Assembly: GCF_004369225.1 (NCBI RefSeq)
Contig: NZ_QFFZ01000011.1
Coordinates: 1-64,000 of the forward strand
Source: Pelotomaculum propionicicum
GTDB taxonomy: Bacteria; Bacillota; Desulfotomaculia; Desulfotomaculales; Pelotomaculaceae
Length of the DNA: 64,000 nt
Direction of reading: 5' to 3'
In this document: positions 54,949-63,007 of the stretch, piece by piece
How the letters are laid out: every line of letters begins with the position of its first letter
Numbering within the stretch: the stretch's first letter is position 1
Program-made: the position numbers and the translations under genes
The notes under the pieces: model-generated
What the model was told of the DNA's origin: nothing
The model's database searches: none
The model's input: the letters and a program-made list of their open reading frames with translations, nothing else

Positions 54949-55857
54949 TTAAAAAATGGTCAAGCTATAAATGCGAAAGTCAAACATGAAGTTTAGCGTT
55001 TCTGTTCGGTGCTTATCAAGTCTTTCTAACAGATTTCTTGCTTTTGTCTTTTTCGGTTTGCCTCGCTGCCCCTTGGGCTTAGGCCAGACTTCAAAAAATG
55101 GATTCTCATGATACCCGAGGGTGATGATACTGCTGTAACGTCGTTCGAAATCCATAAGCTGCTCCAGTTCCAGGCGTGTCTTGGAGGTCTCCTTTGCTTC
55201 ATCCACCGCCGCCTTGATATCCAGGAGCAGGCCATGTATCTGCTGTGCCCAGGTCTGCTCCTCGTTTTCGATGACCCAAGTAAGCTCCCGCAGGTGATGG
55301 TCGTTGCAGAGGGAATGGTCGCAGTTTGTGTACTTAAAGTATACTTTCAGGCCGTCGTGCTTGGCGATTCCGGTGTAAACGGGCAAGATTCCCATCACAT
55401 CCATGGCCTCCGAGCCGCGCTTTGGATGGATTCCGTAATAGGTCAGATTCAGTGTGCTGGCCGTGTGCAGCCAGTGATTCTTTCCCTCCACCCGGGAGCC
55501 AGTCTCATCACAGTGAATGACTGAAGAGTTTAAAATCTGCTGTTTGATATCCTGCTCGGTTTCGGCCAAGGCCTCGTAGCAGGCTTGATTGGCGGTAAAC
55601 AGGGCGCCCTCGGAAAACGGCTGACCGAACAGGTCTGAAAAAAGCTCCCCGGTCCGGTTGTAAGGGATGAGCTGGTACTGATTGGGGTAAATGGCAAAAG
55701 CCTTGATCTCTGGGCCATACTGCACAGGCTGGGTTACTCCTTCGGGAAAGGATGCCTTGTTGCGGGCGCCGCAAATTGGGCAAGTTTTCCGCTCTGCCTG
55801 GTGTTCTGTAACAAGTAGCTTGAGAGGTAGCATGTCAAACACCTGGTGTCTTTGAAA
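54949..55857 (-). pseudogene. IS66-family transposase fragment
   Basis: The frame reads LPLKLLVTEHQAERKTCPIC, then a GARNKASFPEGVTQPVQYGP zinc-ribbon region, HCDETGSRVEGKNHWLHTAS and NDHHLRELTWVIENEEQTWA, the IS66 DDE transposase core. Homology stops at TETLNFMFDFR and turns into SLTIF, so the final catalytic Glu region (NNLAERDLR) is lost. The N-terminus is also missing. No inverted repeats or IS66 accessory genes (tnpA/tnpB) were seen. It abuts the hydrogenase operon. Confidence 0.85.
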
Positions 55858-56372
55858 TCGCCTTCTGTCATATACAGGTAATTTGCATTTGTCGGGTCGA
55901 CAGCAATTGCCCTTTGGTCGCTGGATGGCGACAGGGGAATTTCACGGACAACATTGCCAAGAGTCGTGTCGAATTCCTGGATGCTTTGCTTAATTGGCGA
56001 ACTACCGCCGCTCCACAAACCGGTAATGTAGATTTTATGATTGGATTCGTTAACAGCAAAATCAGTGACACCTCTATCAATAGGCTTGGATGTTTCGATC
56101 GTAAAGCTCTTAAGATCAACTATATAAAGATTTCCGATCCCTTTATCGGCTTCGCCATGTATATAGGTCCCGAAATAAGCCTTGCTTTCATCTGAACTAA
56201 CTGCCAGTCTGCGCGTGCTTGTTGCCGCCGGAAGGTTGCTGCCTTGCTGCAAGCGTAGCGTTCGTTTCACCGATTTACTGGCAACATCAAATTCAAAAAA
56301 GGTGGATTGGAATGCAGACTTAACCACAAGAATGCCTTGGGTATAAAACAGGAGAACTAAGCGTATTTGAAC
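55858..56372 (-). pseudogene. YncE-type beta-propeller fragment
   Basis: About 160 residues of repeat-containing sequence: FFEFDVASKSVKRTLRL, RRLAVSSDESKAYFGTYIHG, GNLYIVDLKSFTIETSKPID, KIYITGLWSGGSSPIKQSIQ and RAIAVDPTNANYLYMTEGDF. These are surface-layer/YncE-like propeller blades. The frame has no proper start; it is open back to about 56372. At the 3' side it runs straight into the IS66 fragment near 55857, where the reading becomes non-homologous. A gene truncated on both sides. Confidence 0.7.
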
Positions 56373-56671
56373 CCAGTTTCAATATTTACGATACCTCTAA
56401 CATCTTTCTTGTATATTATCCTTATGTCTACTGTAAGGAACTTCGTCAAATAGACATTAGTCCATTTAATTAGATAAACAACAATTGGAACTAATCACTT
56501 TCCTGTCTATCATACTCCGCTCTACCCAATATTCTTACGATGGATATTGGCTACTAAGATGTATACTTTTACCTTATGTGACAAATTTCCTGCAAAACAT
56601 TGAAAATATTTACATGTCAGTACTTACAATTTTTTTTGTGCATACTTGCCACTACAAGGATAAAAAAGAAA
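56373..56671. other. AT-rich intergenic stretch
   Basis: I see no credible gene, RNA or repeat in these 300 bases between the propeller fragment and the YqaA terminator. Confidence 0.5.
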
Positions 56672-56707
56672 CCACAGGATAGCGTAACTAACTACGCTCG
56701 CCTGTGG
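56672..56707 (-). terminator. Terminator of the yqaA-like gene
   Basis: Minus-strand hairpin CCACAGG..AGCGTA / TACGCT..CCTGTGG followed by TTTCTTTTTTATCC. Confidence 0.8.
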
Positions 56708-56719
56708 CACTTTGAGTAT

Positions 56720-57199
56720 TTACCTCAAATACTTTGTCACCGACTCGCCCAGTTTGGCGATCAAAAAACCATAGCCGAAAAACCTTAAAGTTTTGCCCAG
56801 CAACAGGAAAGAAAAAACCGTAATTGCCCTCTGCTTGAGACAGCCGGAAATTATCACCAGGATACGGTAGGGGAAAACAGGAAACATCGAAGCAATGACC
56901 AGGGCCCATGGGCCGTACCTGCTGAAGACGTCCACGCCCTTTTCAATCTTTTCCTGGGAAATGTACCTGTCCATAAAAGTCTGGCTCCAGAAATACGATA
57001 CGGTATAAATCAACATCAAGCCCAGCACGTTCCCCACAACACAATACATGGCATAGGACAAAAACTTTTCATGGCTGACCATTAAGATGGGGACAAATGC
57101 CACTTCCGGCCCCACCGGAAGAACAATGGCGTTGGCAAAAGAAAGGATAAATAAAAATATCCCCTGGTCGGTATTTTGCAGCCAGTTCAAAAAACCCAC
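56720..57199 (-). CDS. YqaA-like / SNARE-associated (VTT) membrane protein
   Basis: 159 residues, four to five hydrophobic segments. ILSFANAIVLPVGPEVAFVP and GPWALVIASMFPVFPYRILV followed by GKTLRFFGYGFLIAKLG match the small YqaA branch of the DedA/VTT family, membrane proteins linked to lipid scrambling or transport. A terminator follows. Neighbouring aroH and hutP lie upstream on the same strand after a 247-bp gap. Confidence 0.82.
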   Translation of the reverse strand: MGFLNWLQNTDQGIFLFILSFANAIVLPVGPEVAFVPILMVSHEKFLSYAMYCVVGNVLGLMLIYTVSYFWSQTFMDRYISQEKIEKGVDVFSRYGPWALVIASMFPVFPYRILVIISGCLKQRAITVFSFLLLGKTLRFFGYGFLIAKLGESVTKYLR

Positions 57200-57446
57200 A
57201 AAATTCCACCCTTAATTGGGGAACTATCTTCTTTGATATGTTTAGAACCGGGACACAAGCGGTACCCGGCACCTGATATTACACTGAAGATGTATCCCCT
57301 TCCTACAATTCCTTTTTTGCCTATTCGATAATCTTATGTTAATCCCTTTTTTTAGACAAAAAAATCAGCGGGACTTCCGGTTGGTCCAACCTTGCCCGCC
57401 ACTTGTTCGTTTGAAATATGATTAAAGAGTTCGACTGAAATCGAGC

Positions 57447-57821
57447 CTACAATAAATTTAGATCTTCCCGCAATACAGCGGCGCCCCTGAGATAAACGTG
57501 TTTTAATTCCTTTTGCGACTTTTCGGTGTTCACATGGATCAAAACCCTGATGCATTTGCCGAGGCTGCCAGGCACATTGATCTCATTGGCGCACAACAGC
57601 GGGATATACTGCCACCCCATCTCCCTGGCCGCGGTTGCCGGGAACCCGGCATCCAGGTCCGGGGTGACTGTAAAGATGGCGCTGGCTATATCTTCAGTAT
57701 CCAGGCTGTTTTTAGTTGTTATAGCCTCAATTAACTCCCTGGTAGCGGCGGCGATTTCCGCCGCTTCGTTGCGGTCGACTGTGATTGCCCCGCGTATTCC
57801 TCTTAAAGATCTACCTGCCAT
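57447..57821 (-). CDS. aroH: Chorismate mutase, AroH type
   Basis: 124 residues. RGIRGAITVDRNEAAEIAAA near the N-terminus contains the active-site Arg. ASAIFTVTPDLDAGFPATAA, PLLCANEINVPGSLGKCIRV and HVYLRGAAVLREDL complete the trimeric AroH fold with the catalytic Glu and Arg. It converts chorismate to prephenate, feeding TyrA encoded at 31.7 kb. It lies 23 bp after the HutP-family gene and is probably cotranscribed. Confidence 0.94.
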   Translation of the reverse strand: MAGRSLRGIRGAITVDRNEAAEIAAATRELIEAITTKNSLDTEDIASAIFTVTPDLDAGFPATAAREMGWQYIPLLCANEINVPGSLGKCIRVLIHVNTEKSQKELKHVYLRGAAVLREDLNLL

Positions 57822-57844
57822 TCTACTGTCCTCCCCGATCCACC

Positions 57845-58264
57845 CTAGGAGTGTACCGCCCTGTGGCCTAAACCCACAGCCACCTCGTCAAGGTGAAGCA
57901 AGCCCACCCCAAAAAATATAGCCACGCTGATATGGTCGTCCTTTCTGGCAATGCCGATTTTACCGCCGACATTAAAACCTAACGCCTTTGGCATCACCTG
58001 TGACAGCGCCTCTCTGGTGGCGCCGGCCACTGCTCCTTCGTCGGCGTGCATTTCCTTGATCACGCCCTCCCGTTTGGAAGCCACCACAGCCCGCTCAATA
58101 ATCTTGTTAACCGATGAAATAAAGTCGCCGCCGTAATCAACAGCCGCTGTCTTGATGCCTTCTTTAGAAAAACGCGTCTTGTATTCCTTTTCCTGCTCCC
58201 TGCTGTCAGTAAGCGCCATTTCTATAGCCACCCTGGCAACTTTACGGCTACCGTAAAGGGTCAT
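57845..58264 (-). CDS. HutP-family RNA-binding regulator
   Basis: 139 residues from the ATG at 58264, with AAAGGTGGTTGGAG upstream. KVARVAIEMALTDSREQEKE, GIKTAAVDYGGDFISSVNKI and HADEGAVAGATREALSQVMP, followed by DHISVAIFFGVGLLHLDEVA, follow the HutP fold. In Bacillus HutP is an L-histidine/Mg-dependent antiterminator of the hut operon. No hut genes are here. Its partner in this unit is aroH, so its target may differ; that is inference. Confidence 0.85.
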   Translation of the reverse strand: MTLYGSRKVARVAIEMALTDSREQEKEYKTRFSKEGIKTAAVDYGGDFISSVNKIIERAVVASKREGVIKEMHADEGAVAGATREALSQVMPKALGFNVGGKIGIARKDDHISVAIFFGVGLLHLDEVAVGLGHRAVHS

Positions 58265-58292
58265 GCTCCAACCACCTTTGTTAAATAAAATA

Positions 58293-58309
58293 CACTCCGC
58301 ACAGGAGTG
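58293..58309 (-). terminator. Terminator-like hairpin in the hutP-family leader
   Basis: Minus strand CACTCC-TGTGC-GGAGTG followed by TATTTTATTT, ending about 28 nt before the gene start. It could end tnpB transcripts or attenuate hutP-aroH. Confidence 0.55.
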
Positions 58310-58346
58310 CAAAAGCTCCTATATTTAGTGCCTGGTTTCTGATAGT

Positions 58347-58608
58347 TAAATAAATCTGATTTATTTAGAATAATCCAGATTTATTAACTTTCTCTCCCGC
58401 CGACTAACGGGAGGCAGCGTCACAGGATTCAACTGCTGAGCTGTAAGCTTTCACTTACATTCCGGGTGGCTTATGCCGCCGTTAACCTTTCGGCTATCCG
58501 TACTACCCGGAAGGGGGTGTTACCCACCGCCTGGGTTCTTGACTGTACGGCGACGGCCTTTCACCGCGTGTACCGCGCCATACTCCCGCAAACTCTATGG
58601 CTAAGGGT
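58347..58608 (-). ncRNA. TnpB element right end / candidate omega RNA region
   Basis: About 260 bases directly 3' of tnpB, non-coding, GC-rich and rich in foldbacks (for example GGGTGTTACCC near 58516 and GGCTTATGCC near 58466 on the plus strand). At the far side a 21-bp perfect palindrome, TAAATAAATC-T-GATTTATTTA (58347-58367), may mark the flank. In IS200/IS605 elements the guide RNA of TnpB is derived from exactly this position. The RNA itself and its boundaries are inferred. Confidence 0.45.
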
Positions 58609-60063
58609 TTACCCTACTATCATTTGTTTTCTGTAATGCTGCCATGAAACCAGACTTTGCGCCTCCTGTCTTGTTTGTTTTTTTGTAGCGGCCATAACCG
58701 CCTTCTTTACTGCGCTCCACTGCTTCCAGTTGGAGAGTTTTGAAAAATTTTCTTTTTCTATGATGAACTTGTTATTCAAGGGTTTCGGCACTTTTTCCCG
58801 GCTGTACCCAAGAGCCCGCCTGGCAATAACGTAACTGGCTGCTTCGTGATTTGATATGCCATATTGCTGCTGGTATTTTAAAATCCCTATGGTGGATGTA
58901 AATGGTGGTTTTACTTTAACCAGGGGCACTCCGGCCCTGGCTGCCCCGCGCTCTACTTTTTCTAAGAAGTTTGACCAGACAAAGCTGTGGCTTATTCTAT
59001 TGAATTTTGCTGTCACTGACTTGTCGTCTTTGAAGGCCAAATCTTCTACGGCCAAGATGCTATTTAATTGTTTTGCCAGTTCTACCACCAAAGCCGTGGC
59101 TTCTCCGATCAGGTTATCCCGCCGGTTGCTCCTGGTGTAGGTCCACTCTCCTTGTGGCAACCACAGGCTTTCTCTGTACTGCCCCAGGTAATCTGCACGG
59201 GTTATGCCCAAACCGTCCGGGTTGGTGTCTACTCCCACTGCGCCGTTACGGGCAACGTAAGCCTGGGGTGTTTCTTCTTCAATGGTAACGTGGATGTAAT
59301 AGCGCCCGTTTTCCCGGATGATTTCTACTTGATAGGCATTACCGGCCTTGAGGTAATTTAACACCATCTGCCGGTAATTGCGTCCATTGATTCGCCCTGT
59401 CTTTTGGGAGGGCTTGTGGGCCAGGTAGACGGGCACGGTGATCCGGTTATACCTGATGACTTTGTCTGTTTCTATTGGTTCGGCAGCTATGTCCAGATAA
59501 ATATTGCCGTCTTTTGCGTACAGTCTGGTGTTGAGATTGCCGCCTTTGGTTTTGTCGCCCCTAGAGAGGTAGCGATTGCTCCGGGCTTCCTGCCATTGTT
59601 CGTGGCTGATATTGCCTTTGCACCGTTCAATAAATAGCTTTTTGCCGCCGAATAGCACCGGTGGAGTAGCGCTGTTTTCCATATGTTTTTGTAATTCTGC
59701 AAGGCGGCGTTGTTCTTTGTTCAGCTTTCTGGTCAGGTTTGCTTTTTTCTTTTTTGACCGTGCTTTTTTTAAGCGGCTTTTGGTAAGTTCTACTCTCTTT
59801 TTAGTATTGCTGCGGTTTAATTTGACCAGTTCTTTTTGCGATCTTATCGTCGTTTGGGCTTCGTAAACGGCGTCATTGGCCTGGCGGGAATTTAGACTGA
59901 ATTTTCCTTGGACAGCCAATCTTATGTCCTGAATTTTCCACATGTCCAAGAGTCTCTTGTATGACCAGCGCACGGCAGCGCAAAAGCTGTCCATCAGGTT
60001 GTCCAGATAGGTTTTTCCCTGTTCATTAATCTGGAGGATGACGCCTTTAACTGTGGTCTTCAT
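58609..60063 (-). CDS. tnpB: TnpB (IS605 OrfB) RNA-guided nuclease homolog, variant without zinc finger
   Basis: 484 residues. Basic, coiled N-terminal half (residues 78-125, Lys/Arg-rich), then the RuvC parts: VGVDTNPDGLGI (Asp279) and LAVEDLAFK (Glu340). The usual CxxC...CxxC ribbon and DRDxNAA motif are absent; the equivalent place reads TIGILKYQQQYGISNHEAAS followed by YVIARRALGY (residues 391-420), so the third acidic residue is not obvious (Glu407 is a candidate). No tnpA is next to it. The start ATG follows a promoter-bearing AT-rich leader. It may be a domesticated or divergent TnpB. Confidence 0.88.
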   Translation of the reverse strand: MKTTVKGVILQINEQGKTYLDNLMDSFCAAVRWSYKRLLDMWKIQDIRLAVQGKFSLNSRQANDAVYEAQTTIRSQKELVKLNRSNTKKRVELTKSRLKKARSKKKKANLTRKLNKEQRRLAELQKHMENSATPPVLFGGKKLFIERCKGNISHEQWQEARSNRYLSRGDKTKGGNLNTRLYAKDGNIYLDIAAEPIETDKVIRYNRITVPVYLAHKPSQKTGRINGRNYRQMVLNYLKAGNAYQVEIIRENGRYYIHVTIEEETPQAYVARNGAVGVDTNPDGLGITRADYLGQYRESLWLPQGEWTYTRSNRRDNLIGEATALVVELAKQLNSILAVEDLAFKDDKSVTAKFNRISHSFVWSNFLEKVERGAARAGVPLVKVKPPFTSTIGILKYQQQYGISNHEAASYVIARRALGYSREKVPKPLNNKFIIEKENFSKLSNWKQWSAVKKAVMAATKKQTRQEAQSLVSWQHYRKQMIVG

Positions 60064-60133
60064 TGGCGAACATCTCCCCCAAAACCTGTTAAACCTGATA
60101 TCCTTACCACCTGACGGGATACTAATAATTTAT

Positions 60134-60188
60134 CCATTGACACCACCCCTTACCATTATTTTAATAAAACAAGTGTTCGTGTCAATGG
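60134..60188 (-). promoter_or_regulatory. tnpB promoter within an inverted repeat
   Basis: Inverted repeat CCATTGACAC (60134-60143) / GTGTCAATGG (60179-60188). On the minus strand the right copy supplies TTGACA (60185-60180), with TAAAAT (60163-60158) 16 bp away, pointing into tnpB. It could be the element's left-end structure as well as a promoter or operator. The remaining bases up to 60346 are AT-rich and featureless. Confidence 0.6.
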
Positions 60189-60346
60189 TTTGTTTAAAAA
60201 TGTTTTATTAATTAATGTTTAGTTTTATTTCTCTATTTTGTAGCAGTTGCTAACCTCCTGACAATATTATACCGGAGCGTCCACTTAAAAGCAAACAAAC
60301 TCAAACTGTCTTTCCTACAGGAACGCCTCGCGGCAGTTCACTGGTT

Positions 60347-60838
60347 TCACCTGCTCAAGTTATATTTTTTCTCCAACTTCTGCCTGAATTCTTTCATTTC
60401 CTCGTACACTTTGAAAAGCAGCCTTTCAATGTCTGAGTGGTTTAAGGTGAGAAAGGCCGGGTCAAGTATTTCTATTTTTCTGAAATCATCCCTGGCAATG
60501 AAACGGACCACGTTTTCCAGGCTGTCGGCTTTAACGGTGAGCACCAGCGGGGCATAAGCCGTGTCATTGTTGGCCAGGTCATCATAAACAGTGTACACGT
60601 CGGCACTGGCGTCTATGTCCATAATCTGTATGCCCTGTATGGGCACGTTGCGGAAAACAGCTGCCTGCTGCTCCCTCGCCTCTTCGGCTAACCTGTCTGT
60701 GGGCTTGCCCCCGAACAAAAACCGCCCGGGCTTGCCCGTACCCTTAAAATCAAGACGGACTTTCAATAAAACACCGTCCCTATCACCTGTGCCGTCGGCA
60801 CCCTGGCTCTTAGGCAAAAGTATCCCTCCCGCAATCAT
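60347..60838 (-). CDS. Conserved hypothetical protein
   Basis: 163 residues, soluble, not recognised. Middle segment VPIQGIQIMDIDASADVYTV, then APLVLTVKADSLENVVRFIA and a helical C-terminus LLFKVYEEMKEFRQKLEKKY. The start of the frame (MIAGGILLPKSQ) is preceded by GGAGGGATA, partly inside the frame, so the true start may differ by a few codons. No neighbour gives a hint; rluB lies upstream on the same strand. Confidence 0.6.
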   Translation of the reverse strand: MIAGGILLPKSQGADGTGDRDGVLLKVRLDFKGTGKPGRFLFGGKPTDRLAEEAREQQAAVFRNVPIQGIQIMDIDASADVYTVYDDLANNDTAYAPLVLTVKADSLENVVRFIARDDFRKIEILDPAFLTLNHSDIERLLFKVYEEMKEFRQKLEKKYNLSR

Positions 60839-60946
60839 TGGGCATCTCTAAAACACATTATGTTTTGATAATTCTACCCTGCCCGTTAAACTCCTGCTCA
60901 CAAACTCCATTCTATACTAATAAAGCCACATTATGGACAGTGTTAA

Positions 60947-61675
60947 TTATTTTTCTTTCAGGCCGGCCTTTTCTTTCAACCTGGCCACTTCTTCTCCTCT
61001 GAGATGGCGGTACTGCCCCGGCCGCAAGCCTACAAGATCAAGGCCGCCGAACCTTATTCTTTTCAAGCGGAGGACCGGGTGCCCTATATGCTCGCACATC
61101 CGCCTCACCTGGCGGTTGCGCCCCTCGTAAATGGTGATTTCCAGCAGCGCGTTGCCCTCTCTTTCTCCCGTGAGGCGCACCCTGGCCGGGGCGGTAGGAC
61201 CGTCCTCCAGCGTCAGGCCGCCGGCCATTTGCTCCAGTTTCACCTGCTCCGGCACTCCTGCCACCCGGACCTGGTAGGTCTTGGGGACCCGGCGCCCGGG
61301 GTGGGTTAAAGCATAGGTCAGATCACCATCGTTGGTAAGCAGCAGCAGCCCTTCGCTGTCGTAATCAAGCCTGCCGACCGGGTAGACCCTGCCGGCGCCT
61401 GGTTTCAAGAGATCGGTTACTTTTTTGCGCCCCTTTTCATCACTCATGGTAGTGATATAACCGCGGGGCTTATACATCAAAATATAATGTTTTTGTGTCT
61501 CTGCCAAAAGCGTTTCGCTGCCAAGCTGTATTTTGTCTTTGGCGGGGTCCACCTTGGCGCCAAGCCGGCTGACCACTTTGCCGTTCACTTTTACTATACC
61601 TGAAGTGATCAGCTCTTCGCAGCGGCGCCGCGAGGCCACCCCCGCCCTGGCCATGAATTTTTGCAGCCGTTCCAT
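60947..61675 (-). CDS. rluB: Ribosomal large subunit pseudouridine synthase, RluB family
   Basis: 242 residues from the ATG at 61675 (GGAG 6 nt upstream). The S4 RNA-binding domain (ERLQKFMARAGVASRRRCEE) is followed by MYKPRGYITTMSDEKGR, the catalytic motif VYPVGRLDYDSEGLLLLTND with its Asp, and EGRNRQVRRMCEHIGHPVLR. It modifies 23S rRNA near U2605. It lies downstream of spmA-spmB, a usual clostridial arrangement. Confidence 0.94.
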   Translation of the reverse strand: MERLQKFMARAGVASRRRCEELITSGIVKVNGKVVSRLGAKVDPAKDKIQLGSETLLAETQKHYILMYKPRGYITTMSDEKGRKKVTDLLKPGAGRVYPVGRLDYDSEGLLLLTNDGDLTYALTHPGRRVPKTYQVRVAGVPEQVKLEQMAGGLTLEDGPTAPARVRLTGEREGNALLEITIYEGRNRQVRRMCEHIGHPVLRLKRIRFGGLDLVGLRPGQYRHLRGEEVARLKEKAGLKEK

Positions 61676-61700
61676 AGAGATCTCCATTCCTTAAAAGATT

Positions 61701-61723
61701 TAAGGACATATCGAATGTCCTTA
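61701..61723 (-). terminator. Hairpin between spmB and rluB
   Basis: Arms TAAGGACAT/ATGTCCTTA with 5-nt loop, followed on the minus strand by AAATCTTTTA. It is a weak terminator or attenuator ahead of rluB. Confidence 0.5.
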
Positions 61724-61771
61724 AAAATTTAACAGAAATAGGCATGGGTTGTCAATTGCAGCCAGGCTGGC

Positions 61772-62299
61772 CTAAAACATTGTCCTGACAATAAACACAG
61801 AGGCAGACAGCGTGGTAAAATCGGCCACCAGCCCTAAAAACACCGAATACCTGTACTTTTTGATACCGACCGAGCCAAAATAAAGGGTTAGAACATAAAA
61901 GGTGGTGTCACAGCTGCCCTGCATGGTGGACACCAGGCGTCCTAAGAAGCTGTCCGGCCCGTAAGTTTTTATTATATCTGAAGCTATGCCCAGCGCCGCC
62001 CCGCCGGACAGCGGGCGCATGATGGCGTGGGGCAGCACCTCCGCCGGCAAACCGATAAAATTAAGGGCCGGGGAAAGCGCGGCCACCAGCACTTCCATCG
62101 CCCCCGAGGCCCGGAAAATACTTATAGCCACGATCATCGCCACCAGGTACGGGATGGTTTTAATGGCTGTGGCAAAACCTGCTTCCGCCCCATCCACAAA
62201 TGTTTCATATACCTTGACACCGCGCAGGACGGCAATCACAGGCACGACCAGGAGAATGACCGGTATGGCCCAGCGGGACAGTTCGGCGACAATCTCCAA
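61772..62299 (-). CDS. spmB: Spore maturation protein B
   Basis: 175 residues, several membrane helices, one nucleoside-recognition (Gate) domain: FVDGAEAGFATAIKTIPYLV, IMRPLSGGAALGIASDIIKT and GSCDTTFYVLTLYFGSVGIK. Together with SpmA it is needed for spore core dehydration in Bacillus and Clostridium. It follows spmA by 7 bp. Confidence 0.94.
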   Translation of the reverse strand: MEIVAELSRWAIPVILLVVPVIAVLRGVKVYETFVDGAEAGFATAIKTIPYLVAMIVAISIFRASGAMEVLVAALSPALNFIGLPAEVLPHAIMRPLSGGAALGIASDIIKTYGPDSFLGRLVSTMQGSCDTTFYVLTLYFGSVGIKKYRYSVFLGLVADFTTLSASVFIVRTMF

Positions 62300-62306
62300 T
62301 CTGACC

Positions 62307-62894
62307 TCACCTCCTGCCGGAATAGATCAGGCGCAGCACCCGGTCCACAATAACGGCCGCGACCATGCTGAATGCTGTGGCCATGATGGTCGGCCCCACT
62401 ATGTCCGTAGGGTCGGTGGAGCCGTAAAGCAGGCGGATACCTATGATCGTGGTGGGGATTAAAGTAACGCACGAAGTGTTTAAGGCCAGGAAGGTGCACA
62501 TCGCTTCCGAAGCGGTATCGCTGTCCCGGTTCAGGCTTTGCAGCTCCCGCATGGCGATCAGGCCCATCGGTGTGGCGGCGTTGCCCAGCCCCAGGATATT
62601 GGCGCTGAGGTTCAAGACAATGGCCCCCATAGCCGGGTGGTCTTTAGGCACGCTGGGAAACAGAAAGCGCAGCACCGGGCGCACCAGCCAGGCCAGAGCC
62701 CGGACCAGGCCGGACTCCTCGGCCAGCTTCATAATGCCCAGCCAGAAAGTAATGATGGCTATCAGGCTGATCGAGATCTTGACCGCGCTGTTCGCGCCGT
62801 CCAGGGCCGCTTTGGTTATAACCTCAATGTTGCCGTTGACAGCTGCCACGATGATGCCGAAGACAATCATACCCAGCCAAACGAAATTTACCAT
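62307..62894 (-). CDS. spmA: Spore maturation protein A
   Basis: 195 residues. ALDGANSAVKISISLIAIIT, FWLGIMKLAEESGLVRALAW, NLSANILGLGNAATPMGLIA and FLALNTSCVTLIPTTIIGIR match SpmA, a Gate-domain membrane protein. It is the first gene of the spmA-spmB pair. Confidence 0.94.
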   Translation of the reverse strand: MVNFVWLGMIVFGIIVAAVNGNIEVITKAALDGANSAVKISISLIAIITFWLGIMKLAEESGLVRALAWLVRPVLRFLFPSVPKDHPAMGAIVLNLSANILGLGNAATPMGLIAMRELQSLNRDSDTASEAMCTFLALNTSCVTLIPTTIIGIRLLYGSTDPTDIVGPTIMATAFSMVAAVIVDRVLRLIYSGRR

Positions 62895-63007
62895 AAAAAT
62901 ACCCCCGCCCCCAGGGTTGTCTATTATATCACTATGAAAAAAAGGACGTGAATATTACAAATAATGGGAGAGAAGGGTGTTTTGGAAGAAATGAAAAACC
63001 TGCTAAG

